The notes beneath the pieces are model-generated. The model ran no database searches. It saw only the letters and a program-made list of their open reading frames with translations, and was not told the DNA's origin. A program made the position numbers and the translations under genes. Source: Rhizobium mesosinicum (GTDB taxonomy: Bacteria; Pseudomonadota; Alphaproteobacteria; Rhizobiales; Rhizobiaceae). Taken from it: a stretch of DNA of 64,000 bases. Each line of letters begins with the position of its first letter. Positions within the stretch are counted from its first letter, which is position 1. Shown one piece after another: positions 1 to 8,528 of the stretch. The DNA lies in contig NZ_JAEUAK010000015.1 in NCBI RefSeq assembly GCF_019511345.1, positions 84,082 to 148,081 of the forward strand, given 5' to 3'.

Positions 1-828
1 GTTGCAGCTCTCGCAGAAATTATGGGTGAGCGGGGTGATGAAGCCGAGGCGGCCGCCGGTCTCGGCAACCCGGACATAACGGGCAGGGCCGCCGGTCTGG
101 TAATCGATATCGGTGAAAGTGAATTGCCGTTCGAGATCCGCCCGCAGCTTGGAGAGCGGCAGGTACTGGTCTGTGCGGTCCTCTTCGATCTCGCCCATCG
201 GCATGGTTTCGATGACGGTCAGATCCATGCCGCGGCCATGCGCGAAACGCAGCATGTCGGGCATTTCCGCCTCGTTGAAATCCTTCAGCGCCACGGCATT
301 GAGCTTGATCTTCAAGCCGGCCCTCTGGGCGGCATCGATGCCTTCGATGACCTTGGCAAAATCGCCCCAGCGGGTGACCCTGCGGAATTTTTCCGGATCG
401 AGCGTGTCGAGCGAGACGTTGATGCGGCGCACGCCGCAATCATAGAGTTCCTCGGCATGGCGGGCGAGCTGCGAACCGTTGGTGGTAACAGTCAATTCTT
501 CGAGACCTGAACCGATCTGGCGGCCGAGCTGACGCACCAGGTACATGATGTTCTTGCGCACCAGCGGTTCGCCGCCGGTCAGGCGGATCTTGCGCACACC
601 CTTGGCTATGAAGGCGGAACAGAGCCGGTCGAGCTCTTCCAGCGTGAGCAGATCCTTCTTCGGCAGGAAGGTCATGTTTTCCGCCATGCAATAGGTGCAG
701 CGGAAATCGCAGCGGTCAGTAACGGAGACTCGCAGATAGGTGACGGCACGTCCGAAGGGGTCGATCATCGGGGCCGCATCCGCTACCAGCGGGGCGGCAT
801 TGCCTATCGTTCCGACTCTTGTGTTCAC
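1..828 (-). CDS. moaA: GTP 3',8-cyclase MoaA (3' part lies outside the window)
   Basis: Radical-SAM enzyme that converts GTP to the cyclic intermediate of molybdenum cofactor synthesis, in the cytoplasm. The minus-strand reading begins VNTRVGTIGN and soon shows the radical-SAM cluster CDFRCTYC (CxxxCxxC), then the SAM-binding stretch LTGGEPLVRK and the typical VSLDTLDPEKF. The frame stays open to base 1, where it reads NFCESCN, the first cysteines of the C-terminal 4Fe-4S site. The family is about 330-350 residues long, so roughly 70 are missing at the window edge. The GTG start at 828 is preferred because GGAG lies just upstream; an in-frame ATG further in (MIDPFGR) is an alternative. Identity is firm; the start is less sure. 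Confidence 0.95.
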   Translation of the reverse strand, partial: MNTRVGTIGNAAPLVADAAPMIDPFGRAVTYLRVSVTDRCDFRCTYCMAENMTFLPKKDLLTLEELDRLCSAFIAKGVRKIRLTGGEPLVRKNIMYLVRQLGRQIGSGLEELTVTTNGSQLARHAEELYDCGVRRINVSLDTLDPEKFRRVTRWGDFAKVIEGIDAAQRAGLKIKLNAVALKDFNEAEMPDMLRFAHGRGMDLTVIETMPMGEIEEDRTDQYLPLSKLRADLERQFTFTDIDYQTGGPARYVRVAETGGRLGFITPLTHNFCESCN

Positions 829-961
829 GACTGTCTCCGTACTCGTCCCAATGTGGGCATATGCTATTGTGGCGTCAAGGGAAACAGGCCGCGGCACCAC
901 GCGAATTCGAGCTTGCGCTGAAAAAGATCAGCGCCTACTCCTCGCATCAGAAGAGGACATC

Positions 962-1339
962 ATGATGAGCGATATCTGGCCGACCGAAATCAGGGTCTCG
1001 AAAGACCGCCAGAGGCTGGTGGTAAGTTTCAATGACGGGCAGAGCTACGATCTCTCGGCCGAGCTTTTGCGCGTGCTGTCGCCGTCTGCCGAAGTGCAGG
1101 GACACGGGCCGGGACAGAAGGTCACGGTTCCCGGCAAGCGCAACGTCGCCATCGTCTCCGTCATCCCGACGGGGAATTATGCCGTACGCATCGGTTTCGA
1201 CGATATGCACGATACCGGCATCTATACATGGACGTATCTGCGCGAACTCGGCGAGCGCGGCTTCGAGCTTTTCTCGGCCTATGAGGAAGAACTCGCGGCC
1301 AAGGGAATGAGCCGCGACGTGGCGGAAAAGCCGCGCTGA
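962..1339 (+). CDS. DUF971 family protein (gamma-butyrobetaine hydroxylase-like N-terminal domain)
   Basis: Small protein of 125 residues made of one DUF971 domain. The core WPTEIRVSKDRQRLVVSF, the middle GNYAVRIGFDDMHDTGIY and the following TWTYLRELG are typical of the family. In other proteins this domain precedes gamma-butyrobetaine hydroxylase, and stand-alone copies have been linked to iron-sulfur metabolism; the exact role here is unknown. The frame is open further upstream, but the ATG at 962 (or the adjacent one at 965) follows AGAGGA at a good distance and matches the domain start. It is divergent from moaA with about 130 bp between the start codons. Confidence 0.85.
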   Translation: MMSDIWPTEIRVSKDRQRLVVSFNDGQSYDLSAELLRVLSPSAEVQGHGPGQKVTVPGKRNVAIVSVIPTGNYAVRIGFDDMHDTGIYTWTYLRELGERGFELFSAYEEELAAKGMSRDVAEKPR

Positions 1340-1370
1340 TTGCAAGAACGAGGGGCAGACGAGGGGGCAT

Positions 1371-2558
1371 ATGACGGAGACACATAAACAGGGCTGGCTG
1401 CGAGCTCACGGGCACACCGGCAGCAGGGTCACATTCCTCGAGCTCTTCTTCGATCTCGTTTTCGTCTTTTCCATCTCGCAGCTGTCGCACGCGCTCTTTG
1501 CGCATTACACGCTGCTGGGTGCTGCCGAAGCCGCGCTGATGATGTTTGCCGTCTGGTGGGTGTGGATCTTCACCGCCTGGGTGACGAACTGGCTGGACCC
1601 CGAACGCATGCCGGTGCGAACGATGCTGATCGTACTGATGCTGCTCGGCCTCGTTCTCTCGGCCTCCATTCCCGAGGCCTTCGGTGAGAAGGGCCTGCTG
1701 TTTGCCTCAGCCTACGTGCTGATGCAGGTCGGCCGCTCGGCCTTCACTACCTATGCGATGCGGGCTGCTGGCCGCTCGGCGACGATCAACTTCGTGCGTA
1801 TTACCACCTATCTTGCCGTTGCCGGCGTGTTCTGGATATCAGGCGGGCTGCTGGAGCATGAGGCACGGCTGATCTGCTGGGTAATCGCGCTCGCCATCGA
1901 ATATTGCGGGCCGGCGCTCGCCTTTGCAGTGCCGGGCCTCGGCAAATCCAGGACGGAAGAGTGGGACGTCTCCGGCGCGCATATGGCGGAGCGCTGCGCG
2001 CTGTTTGTCATCATCTGCCTCGGCGAGGCGATCCTCGTTTCCGGCCGCACTTTCTCGGAGATGGAATTCTCGACCATGACCGGCGCGGTCTTCCTGATTG
2101 GCTTCATCGGCACGGTCGCGATGTGGTGGCTCTATTTCCGCTTCGGCCATGGGCGGGCGGCCCACCGGATCGAGCATGCCGATACGCCGGGGAGCCTGGC
2201 GCGGCAGGCCTTCACCTATGCGCATATTCCGATCCTTGCCGGCATCATAGTCCATGCCGTGGCGGTGGAATTCATGTTCGAGCATCCGCATGAGACGGGC
2301 AATCTCGCCATTGCCGCCTCCGTTCTCGGCGGATCGGGGCTCTTCCTGATCGGCAATCTCTGGTTCAAGGGCGCCACCAGCGGGCGCCTGCCGCTCTCCC
2401 ACCTCGCCGGCATCGTCATCCTGCTGCTCTCAGCCTTCCTCGCGCCCTTCCTGCAGGTCTATGCGATGGGCGTTCTGGCGGCTCTGGTGCTGATCGTCGT
2501 GGCCGCATGGGAATACAAATCGCTGACGCGTGGGCCTGCGGCGGCGACCTTGCACTGA
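1371..2558 (+). CDS. ltrA: Low temperature requirement protein A (LtrA) family membrane protein
   Basis: Polytopic inner-membrane protein of 395 residues with about ten hydrophobic segments. The N-terminal region VTFLELFFDLVFVFSISQLSH is the LtrA family signature, and FVIICLGEAILVSG in the middle is also conserved. LtrA was named from a Listeria cold-growth phenotype; its biochemical activity is not established. The ATG lies 8 bases after GAGGGGG. The gap of about 30 bp after the DUF971 gene suggests co-transcription. Nothing suggests truncation. Confidence 0.88.
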   Translation: MTETHKQGWLRAHGHTGSRVTFLELFFDLVFVFSISQLSHALFAHYTLLGAAEAALMMFAVWWVWIFTAWVTNWLDPERMPVRTMLIVLMLLGLVLSASIPEAFGEKGLLFASAYVLMQVGRSAFTTYAMRAAGRSATINFVRITTYLAVAGVFWISGGLLEHEARLICWVIALAIEYCGPALAFAVPGLGKSRTEEWDVSGAHMAERCALFVIICLGEAILVSGRTFSEMEFSTMTGAVFLIGFIGTVAMWWLYFRFGHGRAAHRIEHADTPGSLARQAFTYAHIPILAGIIVHAVAVEFMFEHPHETGNLAIAASVLGGSGLFLIGNLWFKGATSGRLPLSHLAGIVILLLSAFLAPFLQVYAMGVLAALVLIVVAAWEYKSLTRGPAAATLH

Positions 2559-2588
2559 GGTCGGCTGATCGGGACGAGCGCCGGCCTA

Positions 2589-4583
2589 CTACAACGTGCG
2601 CGTTCGCCCGAAGGATCGCAGCAAAAGATTGATGGAGACGGCGACTTTGTCGATGTCGCGGATGTCCCGCGAATATTGACCGGTGTAGAGTTTCACAATC
2701 ATGTTGTCGCGAGCAGCGCCACTGAGTTCGAAATACAGGTGCAGATAGTAAGCTTGCTTATCGCCGCCGCGGCTTATGCTCCTGCCTCGCTGAGTGACCT
2801 GTCCGAGTTCTGCTTCGAACGGGGCGAAGCCGGGGAGCTTCAGCATGACCGATTTTGATTGAAACCGGGCCGTGACGGGGACCGCAACGACCGCCTTGTC
2901 CAGCGCCAAACTGACGACTTTACCGGGGACATCGTCGACCTTAGCGGCTTCATCGAGCTTGAACGCGTGAAACAGGCGCCGGGGTTTCTCAAAACAGATC
3001 AGGGACGCGATGAGCATGACGACGATATTGATACCTGACCAAACGGCGGCGACCGGCGAAAACTGACCTTGTATACGCGACGTTTCCGGCACGATATTGA
3101 CCACAAGACCGAGGACGGTGACCGTGATCAGGCTCGCGATCCAGGCGAAACTGTAACGGTCGAACAGGTTCGACTCGTTGCCGCTGCCCTTCGGCGTCAC
3201 CCTGAACGGCTTGCCAAATGGCCTTACCAGGCTGGAGACGACGGTTGGCAACATGCGGAATGCCGCGAAAGTCCCGACTGCACTGGAAACCACAGGCAAA
3301 TAACGGGTCGGCGTGATCCACAGCATAAGCAGAAAATACGCCGCCAGCAGCGGCACCTGATGAGAGACGTAATCGGCTATCTCCGTGAAATAGAGGGGGA
3401 GCAGGCCGAACCAGAGATAGACGATCGGAACGAGCAGTATCGCGAAGCGGACCAGATACTGTACCAGCCATGACATCGGCAGGAACATGATCCGTTGAAA
3501 GAGCGTCAATCCCGGTCCGCGCAGCGGACCATTGTACAGGTAAAGAGTTTGAATACCCCCCTGACACCACCGCTCGCGCTGCACGAAATAACCTGTCAGG
3601 TTTTCGGCGGCCAGTCCCATCGATAGCCGCTCGTTCAGGTAGCGTGTCTTGTAGCCTTTGTTGAGCATCGAAAGAGTTGTCAGCAGGTCCTCCGTGATCG
3701 ATTCCGTCGGAAACCCTCCTATGGCGTCGATGGCCGTGCGGCGCGCAATCGAGCATGACCCGCAGCAGAAACTGACGTCCCAGGCATCCCGGCTGGGGGC
3801 AATCTCGTCGAAGAACAGGCGCTGCTCGTCCGGCCAGATATTCTCCAGGCCCAGGTTCGATTGCACCGGATCGACATTGAAGAAATGTTGCGGTGTCTGG
3901 ACGATGCCGATGCTTTCGTCGCAAAAGAAGGGCAACGTCCGGCGAAGGAAATGTCGATAGGGGACAAAATCCGCGTCGAAGACTGCGATGAACTCGCCTG
4001 AACTGACCTTAAGTCCATTGTTCATATTGCCTGCTTTGGCGTGTTTATTGTCGGCGCGCGTGACGTGGATGGCGTTCTTCTCCTCGCAATAGGCCTTGAG
4101 CCAATCCCGGCGCTGGTCGTCAAGCACATACACGTTTAATTTGTCGGCAGGATAATCCAGCGCGCGCGCGCCGATGATGGTTCGCTCGAGCACGTCGAGC
4201 GGCTCGTTATAGGTAGGAATGAAAACATCTACAGTTGGCAGTTCACGCTTATCGCGCGAAAAGAAAACGTGAGCCAGCCTGTCGGCTTCTGCGCTCCGAT
4301 CGACGTAGCGGCTCATCAATATCAAAAAAAGGACCACTTCGACGCAGGCCAGAATCTCGACCACAAAAAGGATCCAGACCCAATAGAAGTTCAGACCGTC
4401 GTTGGGATAGGGAAGAACAGTCTCGGTCAAGCGCCAGAACATGTATCGCAGTAGAACTGCTGCCACAAACACGCAGGTCAACGTCCGCGTCCAGGTGCGA
4501 TGGCGCGACCAATTGAACGGCCCCAGGAAAAAGAAGGCCAGAACGAGAAGGGTCGGAACCAGTGCTACAAGATACTGAACCAC
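2589..4583 (-). CDS. bgsA: Cellulose-synthase-like GT2 glycosyltransferase, probable mixed-linkage beta-glucan synthase BgsA
   Basis: Inner-membrane processive family 2 glycosyltransferase of 664 residues. N-terminal membrane segments (about 4-20, 35-50, 65-90) precede the catalytic domain, which has every processive-synthase motif: D155-D156 (DDQRRDW), DAD at 203-205, TED at 297-299 and QRERW at 335-339. More membrane segments follow to about 530, then a soluble C-terminal tail of about 130 residues. I see no clear PilZ signature (RxxxR with D/NxSxxG) in the tail. This architecture and the partner membrane-fusion gene match S. meliloti BgsA, which makes a (1,3)(1,4)-beta-glucan and is activated by cyclic di-GMP through a non-PilZ C-terminal region. 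A plain cellulose synthase is less likely, since bcsB, bcsZ and bcsC are absent. Overlaps the upstream bgsB-like gene by 19 bp. Confidence 0.8.
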   Translation of the reverse strand: MVQYLVALVPTLLVLAFFFLGPFNWSRHRTWTRTLTCVFVAAVLLRYMFWRLTETVLPYPNDGLNFYWVWILFVVEILACVEVVLFLILMSRYVDRSAEADRLAHVFFSRDKRELPTVDVFIPTYNEPLDVLERTIIGARALDYPADKLNVYVLDDQRRDWLKAYCEEKNAIHVTRADNKHAKAGNMNNGLKVSSGEFIAVFDADFVPYRHFLRRTLPFFCDESIGIVQTPQHFFNVDPVQSNLGLENIWPDEQRLFFDEIAPSRDAWDVSFCCGSCSIARRTAIDAIGGFPTESITEDLLTTLSMLNKGYKTRYLNERLSMGLAAENLTGYFVQRERWCQGGIQTLYLYNGPLRGPGLTLFQRIMFLPMSWLVQYLVRFAILLVPIVYLWFGLLPLYFTEIADYVSHQVPLLAAYFLLMLWITPTRYLPVVSSAVGTFAAFRMLPTVVSSLVRPFGKPFRVTPKGSGNESNLFDRYSFAWIASLITVTVLGLVVNIVPETSRIQGQFSPVAAVWSGINIVVMLIASLICFEKPRRLFHAFKLDEAAKVDDVPGKVVSLALDKAVVAVPVTARFQSKSVMLKLPGFAPFEAELGQVTQRGRSISRGGDKQAYYLHLYFELSGAARDNMIVKLYTGQYSRDIRDIDKVAVSINLLLRSFGRTRTL

Positions 4584-5860
4584 AGGTTTTTAACCCAATT
4601 TGACAGGTTGATGCCGTGTTTGGAAAACCGCACCTGCACGGTGCGCCCCACCTGGCAAAAGTTCGCAAAATCCCCGTTCATGAAGGATGGATCGAGGCGG
4701 ACCCGGATGCGAGCGTTACGCTGTGTCGATGGCGGCAGACTGGCTGCAAAGGAATCGGTTTCGACAGCCGCCGAGCTGCCTCTTACAGAAATGACCGTAC
4801 CCTTGAAGACATCACTGCGGCCGAACAAGCGGACTTGCGCAGCAAGTTCCGGATAGATGTCGTCATAGTCGACCTCCGGAACAAGGATATCGACAAACAG
4901 TTCTCGGCAGTCGAGGAGGCGCATCAGCTCGTTGTTAAGCACCACGTTCGAACCGTTGACGATACTCCTGCTCCAGACAACACCGTCGAACGGTGCTATT
5001 GCGGTCGCGAATTCAAGGTTGCTGACGCGGTTTTTCTCTTCGACCAACTGCTTTTGAGCTTCGGCAGCGCGTGTCTCATTTTCGGCTATGCGCGAGTTCA
5101 GGTCGTTGATGTGAATAATGACCTCGTCTTCGCGCTGCCGTGAATAGGGCACATCATTCTGTCCGTCGCCGAATGCAAAGATACCTTGGCGGACCGCATC
5201 GAGCCGTTGTTGCAATTGATCGACGGTTAAGTTGCTGATTTCGACCTCGCCGCCGGTCGCAGCACCGGCGGCGCGCGCGACCTCAACCAGCTTCTGCGTA
5301 AGAATGCCTCTCGACTTGAGCTCCATCCGGCGGTTGAGATCGACTTGCGCGACCAGGTCCTGAGCTTGCGACACCTCGACTTTCTTCCGCAGGATTTCGA
5401 CTTCGCGTTCAAGATTGGCAATGGTGGTCTGCCTGTAGACCTCCAATCTGGCGGACAGCTCCTCGCGAAGCTGAGAGAGTTCCGCCCGTTCCTTTTTCAG
5501 CGCTGCGACGCGGTTGAGCGCCGTGTTGCGATCTGCTTCGAGCGAAGCGAGGATCGCACGATTGACGCGCGTATTTTTGATCTCTGCGAGAGCCTGTCCC
5601 CCTTTGACCGGGCTGCCCACCTTGAGGGGCTCTTCTGCAATCGTGCCGTCGATTGGCGCATTGACGAGAGCGAAACGCGCATTGACCGTACCGTCAAGGC
5701 TCGTAAAGCCGGTGATCGCCGGCAATGCGACGACAGTGATGAGTGCCAGCAGCAGCAAACCGACAGTGATGCGTGTGATGCGATGGTTCCAGATCATGTT
5801 GTCATCCGAAGGTACCGCTTCAGCAGCCATTGGCCTAACGATCCGGCACAATGGATACAA
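4565..5860 (-). CDS. bgsB: HlyD/EmrA-type membrane fusion protein, probable BgsB
   Basis: Periplasmic adaptor of 431 residues at most. One N-terminal membrane helix (TVGLLLLALITVVALPAI) follows a short cytoplasmic stretch. A first biotinyl/lipoyl half (NAPIDGTIAEEPLKVGSPVKGG), a long coiled coil (about 110-260) and a second lipoyl half (IAPFDGVVWSRSIVNGSNV) come next, then a beta-barrel region. First gene of the operon with the glycosyltransferase, with which it overlaps by 19 bp. In S. meliloti the equivalent protein is needed for mixed-linkage glucan production and is thought to guide the polymer across the periplasm. Several starts are possible (MYPLC, MAAEA, MIWNH); the longest is given. 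The name rests on context and architecture. Confidence 0.75.
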   Translation of the reverse strand: MYPLCRIVRPMAAEAVPSDDNMIWNHRITRITVGLLLLALITVVALPAITGFTSLDGTVNARFALVNAPIDGTIAEEPLKVGSPVKGGQALAEIKNTRVNRAILASLEADRNTALNRVAALKKERAELSQLREELSARLEVYRQTTIANLEREVEILRKKVEVSQAQDLVAQVDLNRRMELKSRGILTQKLVEVARAAGAATGGEVEISNLTVDQLQQRLDAVRQGIFAFGDGQNDVPYSRQREDEVIIHINDLNSRIAENETRAAEAQKQLVEEKNRVSNLEFATAIAPFDGVVWSRSIVNGSNVVLNNELMRLLDCRELFVDILVPEVDYDDIYPELAAQVRLFGRSDVFKGTVISVRGSSAAVETDSFAASLPPSTQRNARIRVRLDPSFMNGDFANFCQVGRTVQVRFSKHGINLSNWVKNLWFSIL

Positions 5861-6048
5861 CTAAATCTTGCATAATTTACCGCAACGGAAATCAATAGAC
5901 AAGTGATGGTCGTAAACGCTGGGCCATATAGGCTCTGGAGGAAGCGCCGCAGCATATCCGTCAGCGCCCCGACACAATGTCGTAGCGGTGCAGGGGCTAT
6001 GCTCGATTCATCTCCGACCGGCGGCAGATGATCGGGAGCGCATAAACC

Positions 6049-6516
6049 TCAGTCCTCGTCGCGCAGATCCCGCAGCAACACGCCGATAATGCGCTCCATC
6101 GAATCGGCGGTTGCCATGCATTGCTCGATCGGCTCTGCCGACAGCGTGCGTTCGATGAGGCTTGTCTGGATGGCCATGGCTTCCTCGGTGAGCTTGCGGC
6201 CCTCTTGCGTGAGATGCAGGCGCAGCACGCGCTTGTCGCGCTCGTCATCCCGCCGCACGATCAGGCCGCGCTTTTCCATCTGCGGCAGAAGCATGCTCAT
6301 ATTGGAGCGGCCGACCAGCAGCTTGCGTGCCAGCTCCTGCTGCGAAATGCCTTCGAAGCGATAGAGATTGACGAGAATGTCGAGATGCGGCGGCTTGATA
6401 TCGAGATCGGAAAGCGAGCGCGCCAGGGATTGCTGCATGAGCTGGCAGGCGCGAGCCACCGCGATCCAGCTGCGAAAACGCGGATGATCCCAGGGCAGGG
6501 ATTGATTTTTGTTCAT
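6049..6516 (-). CDS. MarR family transcriptional regulator
   Basis: Cytoplasmic winged-helix DNA-binding protein of 155 residues, usual for MarR. The region ISQQELARKLLVGRSNMS is the helix-turn-helix and RRDDERDKRVLRLHLTQEG is the wing with its conserved D-x-R-D-x-R pattern. It is divergent from the alpha/beta hydrolase gene, with only 45 bp between start codons. That gap contains GTTCA-GTGT-TGAAC at 6531-6544, so autoregulation together with control of the hydrolase is the simple expectation. The ligand is unknown. Confidence 0.88.
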   Translation of the reverse strand: MNKNQSLPWDHPRFRSWIAVARACQLMQQSLARSLSDLDIKPPHLDILVNLYRFEGISQQELARKLLVGRSNMSMLLPQMEKRGLIVRRDDERDKRVLRLHLTQEGRKLTEEAMAIQTSLIERTLSAEPIEQCMATADSMERIIGVLLRDLRDED

Positions 6517-6530
6517 CGTTGTACTTTATT

Positions 6531-6544
6531 GTTCAGTGTTGAAC
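6531..6544. promoter_or_regulatory. Candidate MarR operator between divergent genes
   Basis: Perfect 5-bp inverted repeat GTTCA/TGAAC with a 4-base centre, placed in the 45-bp gap between the marR-type gene and the hydrolase gene. Position and symmetry fit a MarR dimer site; binding is inferred. Confidence 0.45.
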
Positions 6545-6561
6545 ATTATCGGAATCCCATC

Positions 6562-7512
6562 ATGGCAAACTTTACGCTGAAGGTCACCCGCCTCGGATTT
6601 TCGCTTGTGCAATCCGTTTCGCCGCGTCTTGCCGGCGAAGCGGCCTTCCGGCTGTTTTGCCGAACGCCACCTGCCAGACCCAAAGGTGAGAAGGCGAGAG
6701 CGGCGCACGCGGCGGGTATTGCGAGGCTCGCGGGCGCAGAACGCTTCCTGCTGCCGGTCGAGGGTAAGCGCGCTCATGTTTACAGGCTGAACGGCGGGGC
6801 GCTCGGCCGGCGCAAGCGCTACCTCGTCACGCATGGCTGGGGATCCGGCATGGCCTATATGGCCGACCTCGTGACGATGCTGGCAGACACGGGTGCGGAA
6901 GTGATCGCGCTCGATTTCCCCGGCCACGGCCGGGCCGGCGGCCGTTTCCTGCATATGGGGCTGGCGGTCAAAGCGATTGCGGCGGCCGAAGCCCGCTTCG
7001 GCCGCTTCGATGCCGTCATCGGCCATTCCTTCGGCGGCGCGGCGCTGATGGTTTCCGCCTCCGCCATGCTGTCGGATGTGAAGCCCGTCTCGGCCGAGCG
7101 TATGGTGCTGATCGGCTCACCGAGCGAAATGCAATGGCTGTTTACCGATTTCGGCCGAATGCTACGGCTGAAGCCGGCCGCACAGGCTGCGCTCGAGGAT
7201 ATTGTGGAACGCGTCACCGGCCGGAGACTGGAGGCGTTCGATGCGGGAAAGACTGCCGCAGGCATCGGCAAGCCGGTGCTGGTCATCCATGCCGAGGACG
7301 ACAAGGAAGTCAGTGCCGACCACGCTCGGCGTTATGCGGCCTCCGGCGGGCATGTGCGCCTGTCCTGGGCAAATGGGTTCGGCCACCGGCGCATCATGTC
7401 AGCAGAGCCGGTGCTGAGCGAGATCGCGGCTTTCCTGGCAGAGGAAGACATCAAAAAAGATGCTGAGATCATTCCGATTTTTGAGCTTCCGGCGCGCCGC
7501 GCATCGGTGTAG
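6562..7512 (+). CDS. Alpha/beta hydrolase
   Basis: Cytoplasmic alpha/beta-fold hydrolase of 316 residues. The oxyanion region is THGWGSG, the nucleophile elbow is GHSFGG (Ser in VIGHSFGGAAL), the acid is in LVIHAEDDKEV and the His in NGFGHRRIM, so the triad is complete. The frame is open upstream, but the ATG at 6562 is chosen because the upstream part overlaps the divergent marR gene and family similarity begins here. The substrate is not predictable. Probably controlled by the neighbouring MarR protein. Confidence 0.85.
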   Translation: MANFTLKVTRLGFSLVQSVSPRLAGEAAFRLFCRTPPARPKGEKARAAHAAGIARLAGAERFLLPVEGKRAHVYRLNGGALGRRKRYLVTHGWGSGMAYMADLVTMLADTGAEVIALDFPGHGRAGGRFLHMGLAVKAIAAAEARFGRFDAVIGHSFGGAALMVSASAMLSDVKPVSAERMVLIGSPSEMQWLFTDFGRMLRLKPAAQAALEDIVERVTGRRLEAFDAGKTAAGIGKPVLVIHAEDDKEVSADHARRYAASGGHVRLSWANGFGHRRIMSAEPVLSEIAAFLAEEDIKKDAEIIPIFELPARRASV

Positions 7513-7556
7513 CGTCCGCCCGGCCGCAGGTCAGACGGCCGGCACTATGGCATCGG

Positions 7557-7583
7557 CGCGAAAATCCAAATCGATTTTCGGAA
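7557..7583. repeat. Short rhizobial-type palindrome
   Basis: Contains CGAAAATC followed after a few bases by GATTTTCG, an 8-bp inverted repeat, with flanks resembling the stretch at about 23,470-23,500. Small palindromes of this kind recur between rhizobial genes. It may also act as a weak terminator. Confidence 0.3.
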
Positions 7584-7664
7584 AGCCGGACGCGCAGAAT
7601 CAACGAGGTTAGAGTGTCCTTTTTGTGTCCGAACGGATGGGCGGCGCTCTCGGGCGGGATACGG

Positions 7665-8276
7665 ATGAAGATCATCAGCAATATCGAAGAGCTCAACGCA
7701 ATCTATGGCGCGGGCCTGTCGCAGGCCTCCGTCGACAAGGTGACGAAGGCCCTGACACCGCTCTATCGCGGAATGATCGAGAGGTCGCCCTTCATGGCGC
7801 TTGCGACCGTCGGCCCAGAGGGGCTCGACTGCTCGCCGCGCGGCGATCTCGGTGGCGTGGTGCGCATCATCGACGATACGACGCTGCATCTTCCCGACTG
7901 GCGCGGCAACAACCGCGTCGATTCGCTTTCCAACATCGTGCGCGATCCGCGCCTGTCGCTGATGTTTCTCATTCCAGGTTCCAACACGGTCATGCGCATC
8001 AACGGCCGCGGCATCGTCTCCAATGACGAAGCGCTGCTCGAGAGTTTCGAGATGGACGGCAAACATCCGCGCACAGTCACCGTCATCAGCATCGTCGAGG
8101 TCTATTTCCAGTGCGCCCGCGCGGTCATGCGCGCCGAACTCTGGAATGCTGACCACTTTGTCGATCCGGCGAACCTGCCGACGCCCGGCCAGATGCTGAA
8201 GGATGCGGTGGGTGATTTCGACCACGAGACTTATGACCGGGAATGGCCGGCGCGCGCTGCCAAGACGATGTGGTGA
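7665..8276 (+). CDS. Pyridoxamine 5'-phosphate oxidase-related FMN-binding protein (MSMEG_1061-type)
   Basis: Protein of 203 residues with the split-barrel flavin-binding fold. Recognisable stretches are SPFMALATVGPEGLDCSPRGD, LPDWRGNNRVDSLSNI and VRDPRLSLMFLIPG, which form the FMN site in this subfamily. The reaction is not known for most members; it may be a flavin-dependent oxidoreductase. The ATG at 7665 fits where the family normally begins; a GTG at 7614 with GAGG upstream would add 17 residues without family similarity. It is a single gene on its strand. Confidence 0.8.
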   Translation: MKIISNIEELNAIYGAGLSQASVDKVTKALTPLYRGMIERSPFMALATVGPEGLDCSPRGDLGGVVRIIDDTTLHLPDWRGNNRVDSLSNIVRDPRLSLMFLIPGSNTVMRINGRGIVSNDEALLESFEMDGKHPRTVTVISIVEVYFQCARAVMRAELWNADHFVDPANLPTPGQMLKDAVGDFDHETYDREWPARAAKTMW

Positions 8277-8315
8277 GGTGGGGGTGTCACCGGATGGTGA
8301 CATAGATTGAAAAGG

Positions 8316-8451
8316 CCCCGCCCCAACCCCTCCCCACAAGGGGGAGGGACTTAATCTGCGGCACTGATTTCCGCATAACAGACGTTTCGGAAGGGGCAAG
8401 GCGGCGCTCCGGATTAGTCCCTCCCCCTTGTGGGGAGGGGTTGGGGAGGGG
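8316..8451. repeat. MITE-like element with 36-bp terminal inverted repeats
   Basis: The left arm (8316-8351) and the reverse complement of the right arm (8416-8451) agree at 35 of 36 positions. The centre is about 64 bp and non-coding. Each arm contains its own partial palindrome around CCCCACAAGGGGG. It sits between two convergent genes, so it could also serve as a two-way transcription end. No transposase is present. Confidence 0.75.
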
Positions 8452-8528
8452 TCTTGATTTGCCGGACAGCCGCTCATCTCCATGTCGTCGGACAGGCCCG
8501 ATGTGTCGAAGAGATGCAGGAGACGATG

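Noticed and set aside
8316..8451. Possible CRISPR repeat
   Set aside because: Only two inverted arms; no direct repeats with spacers.
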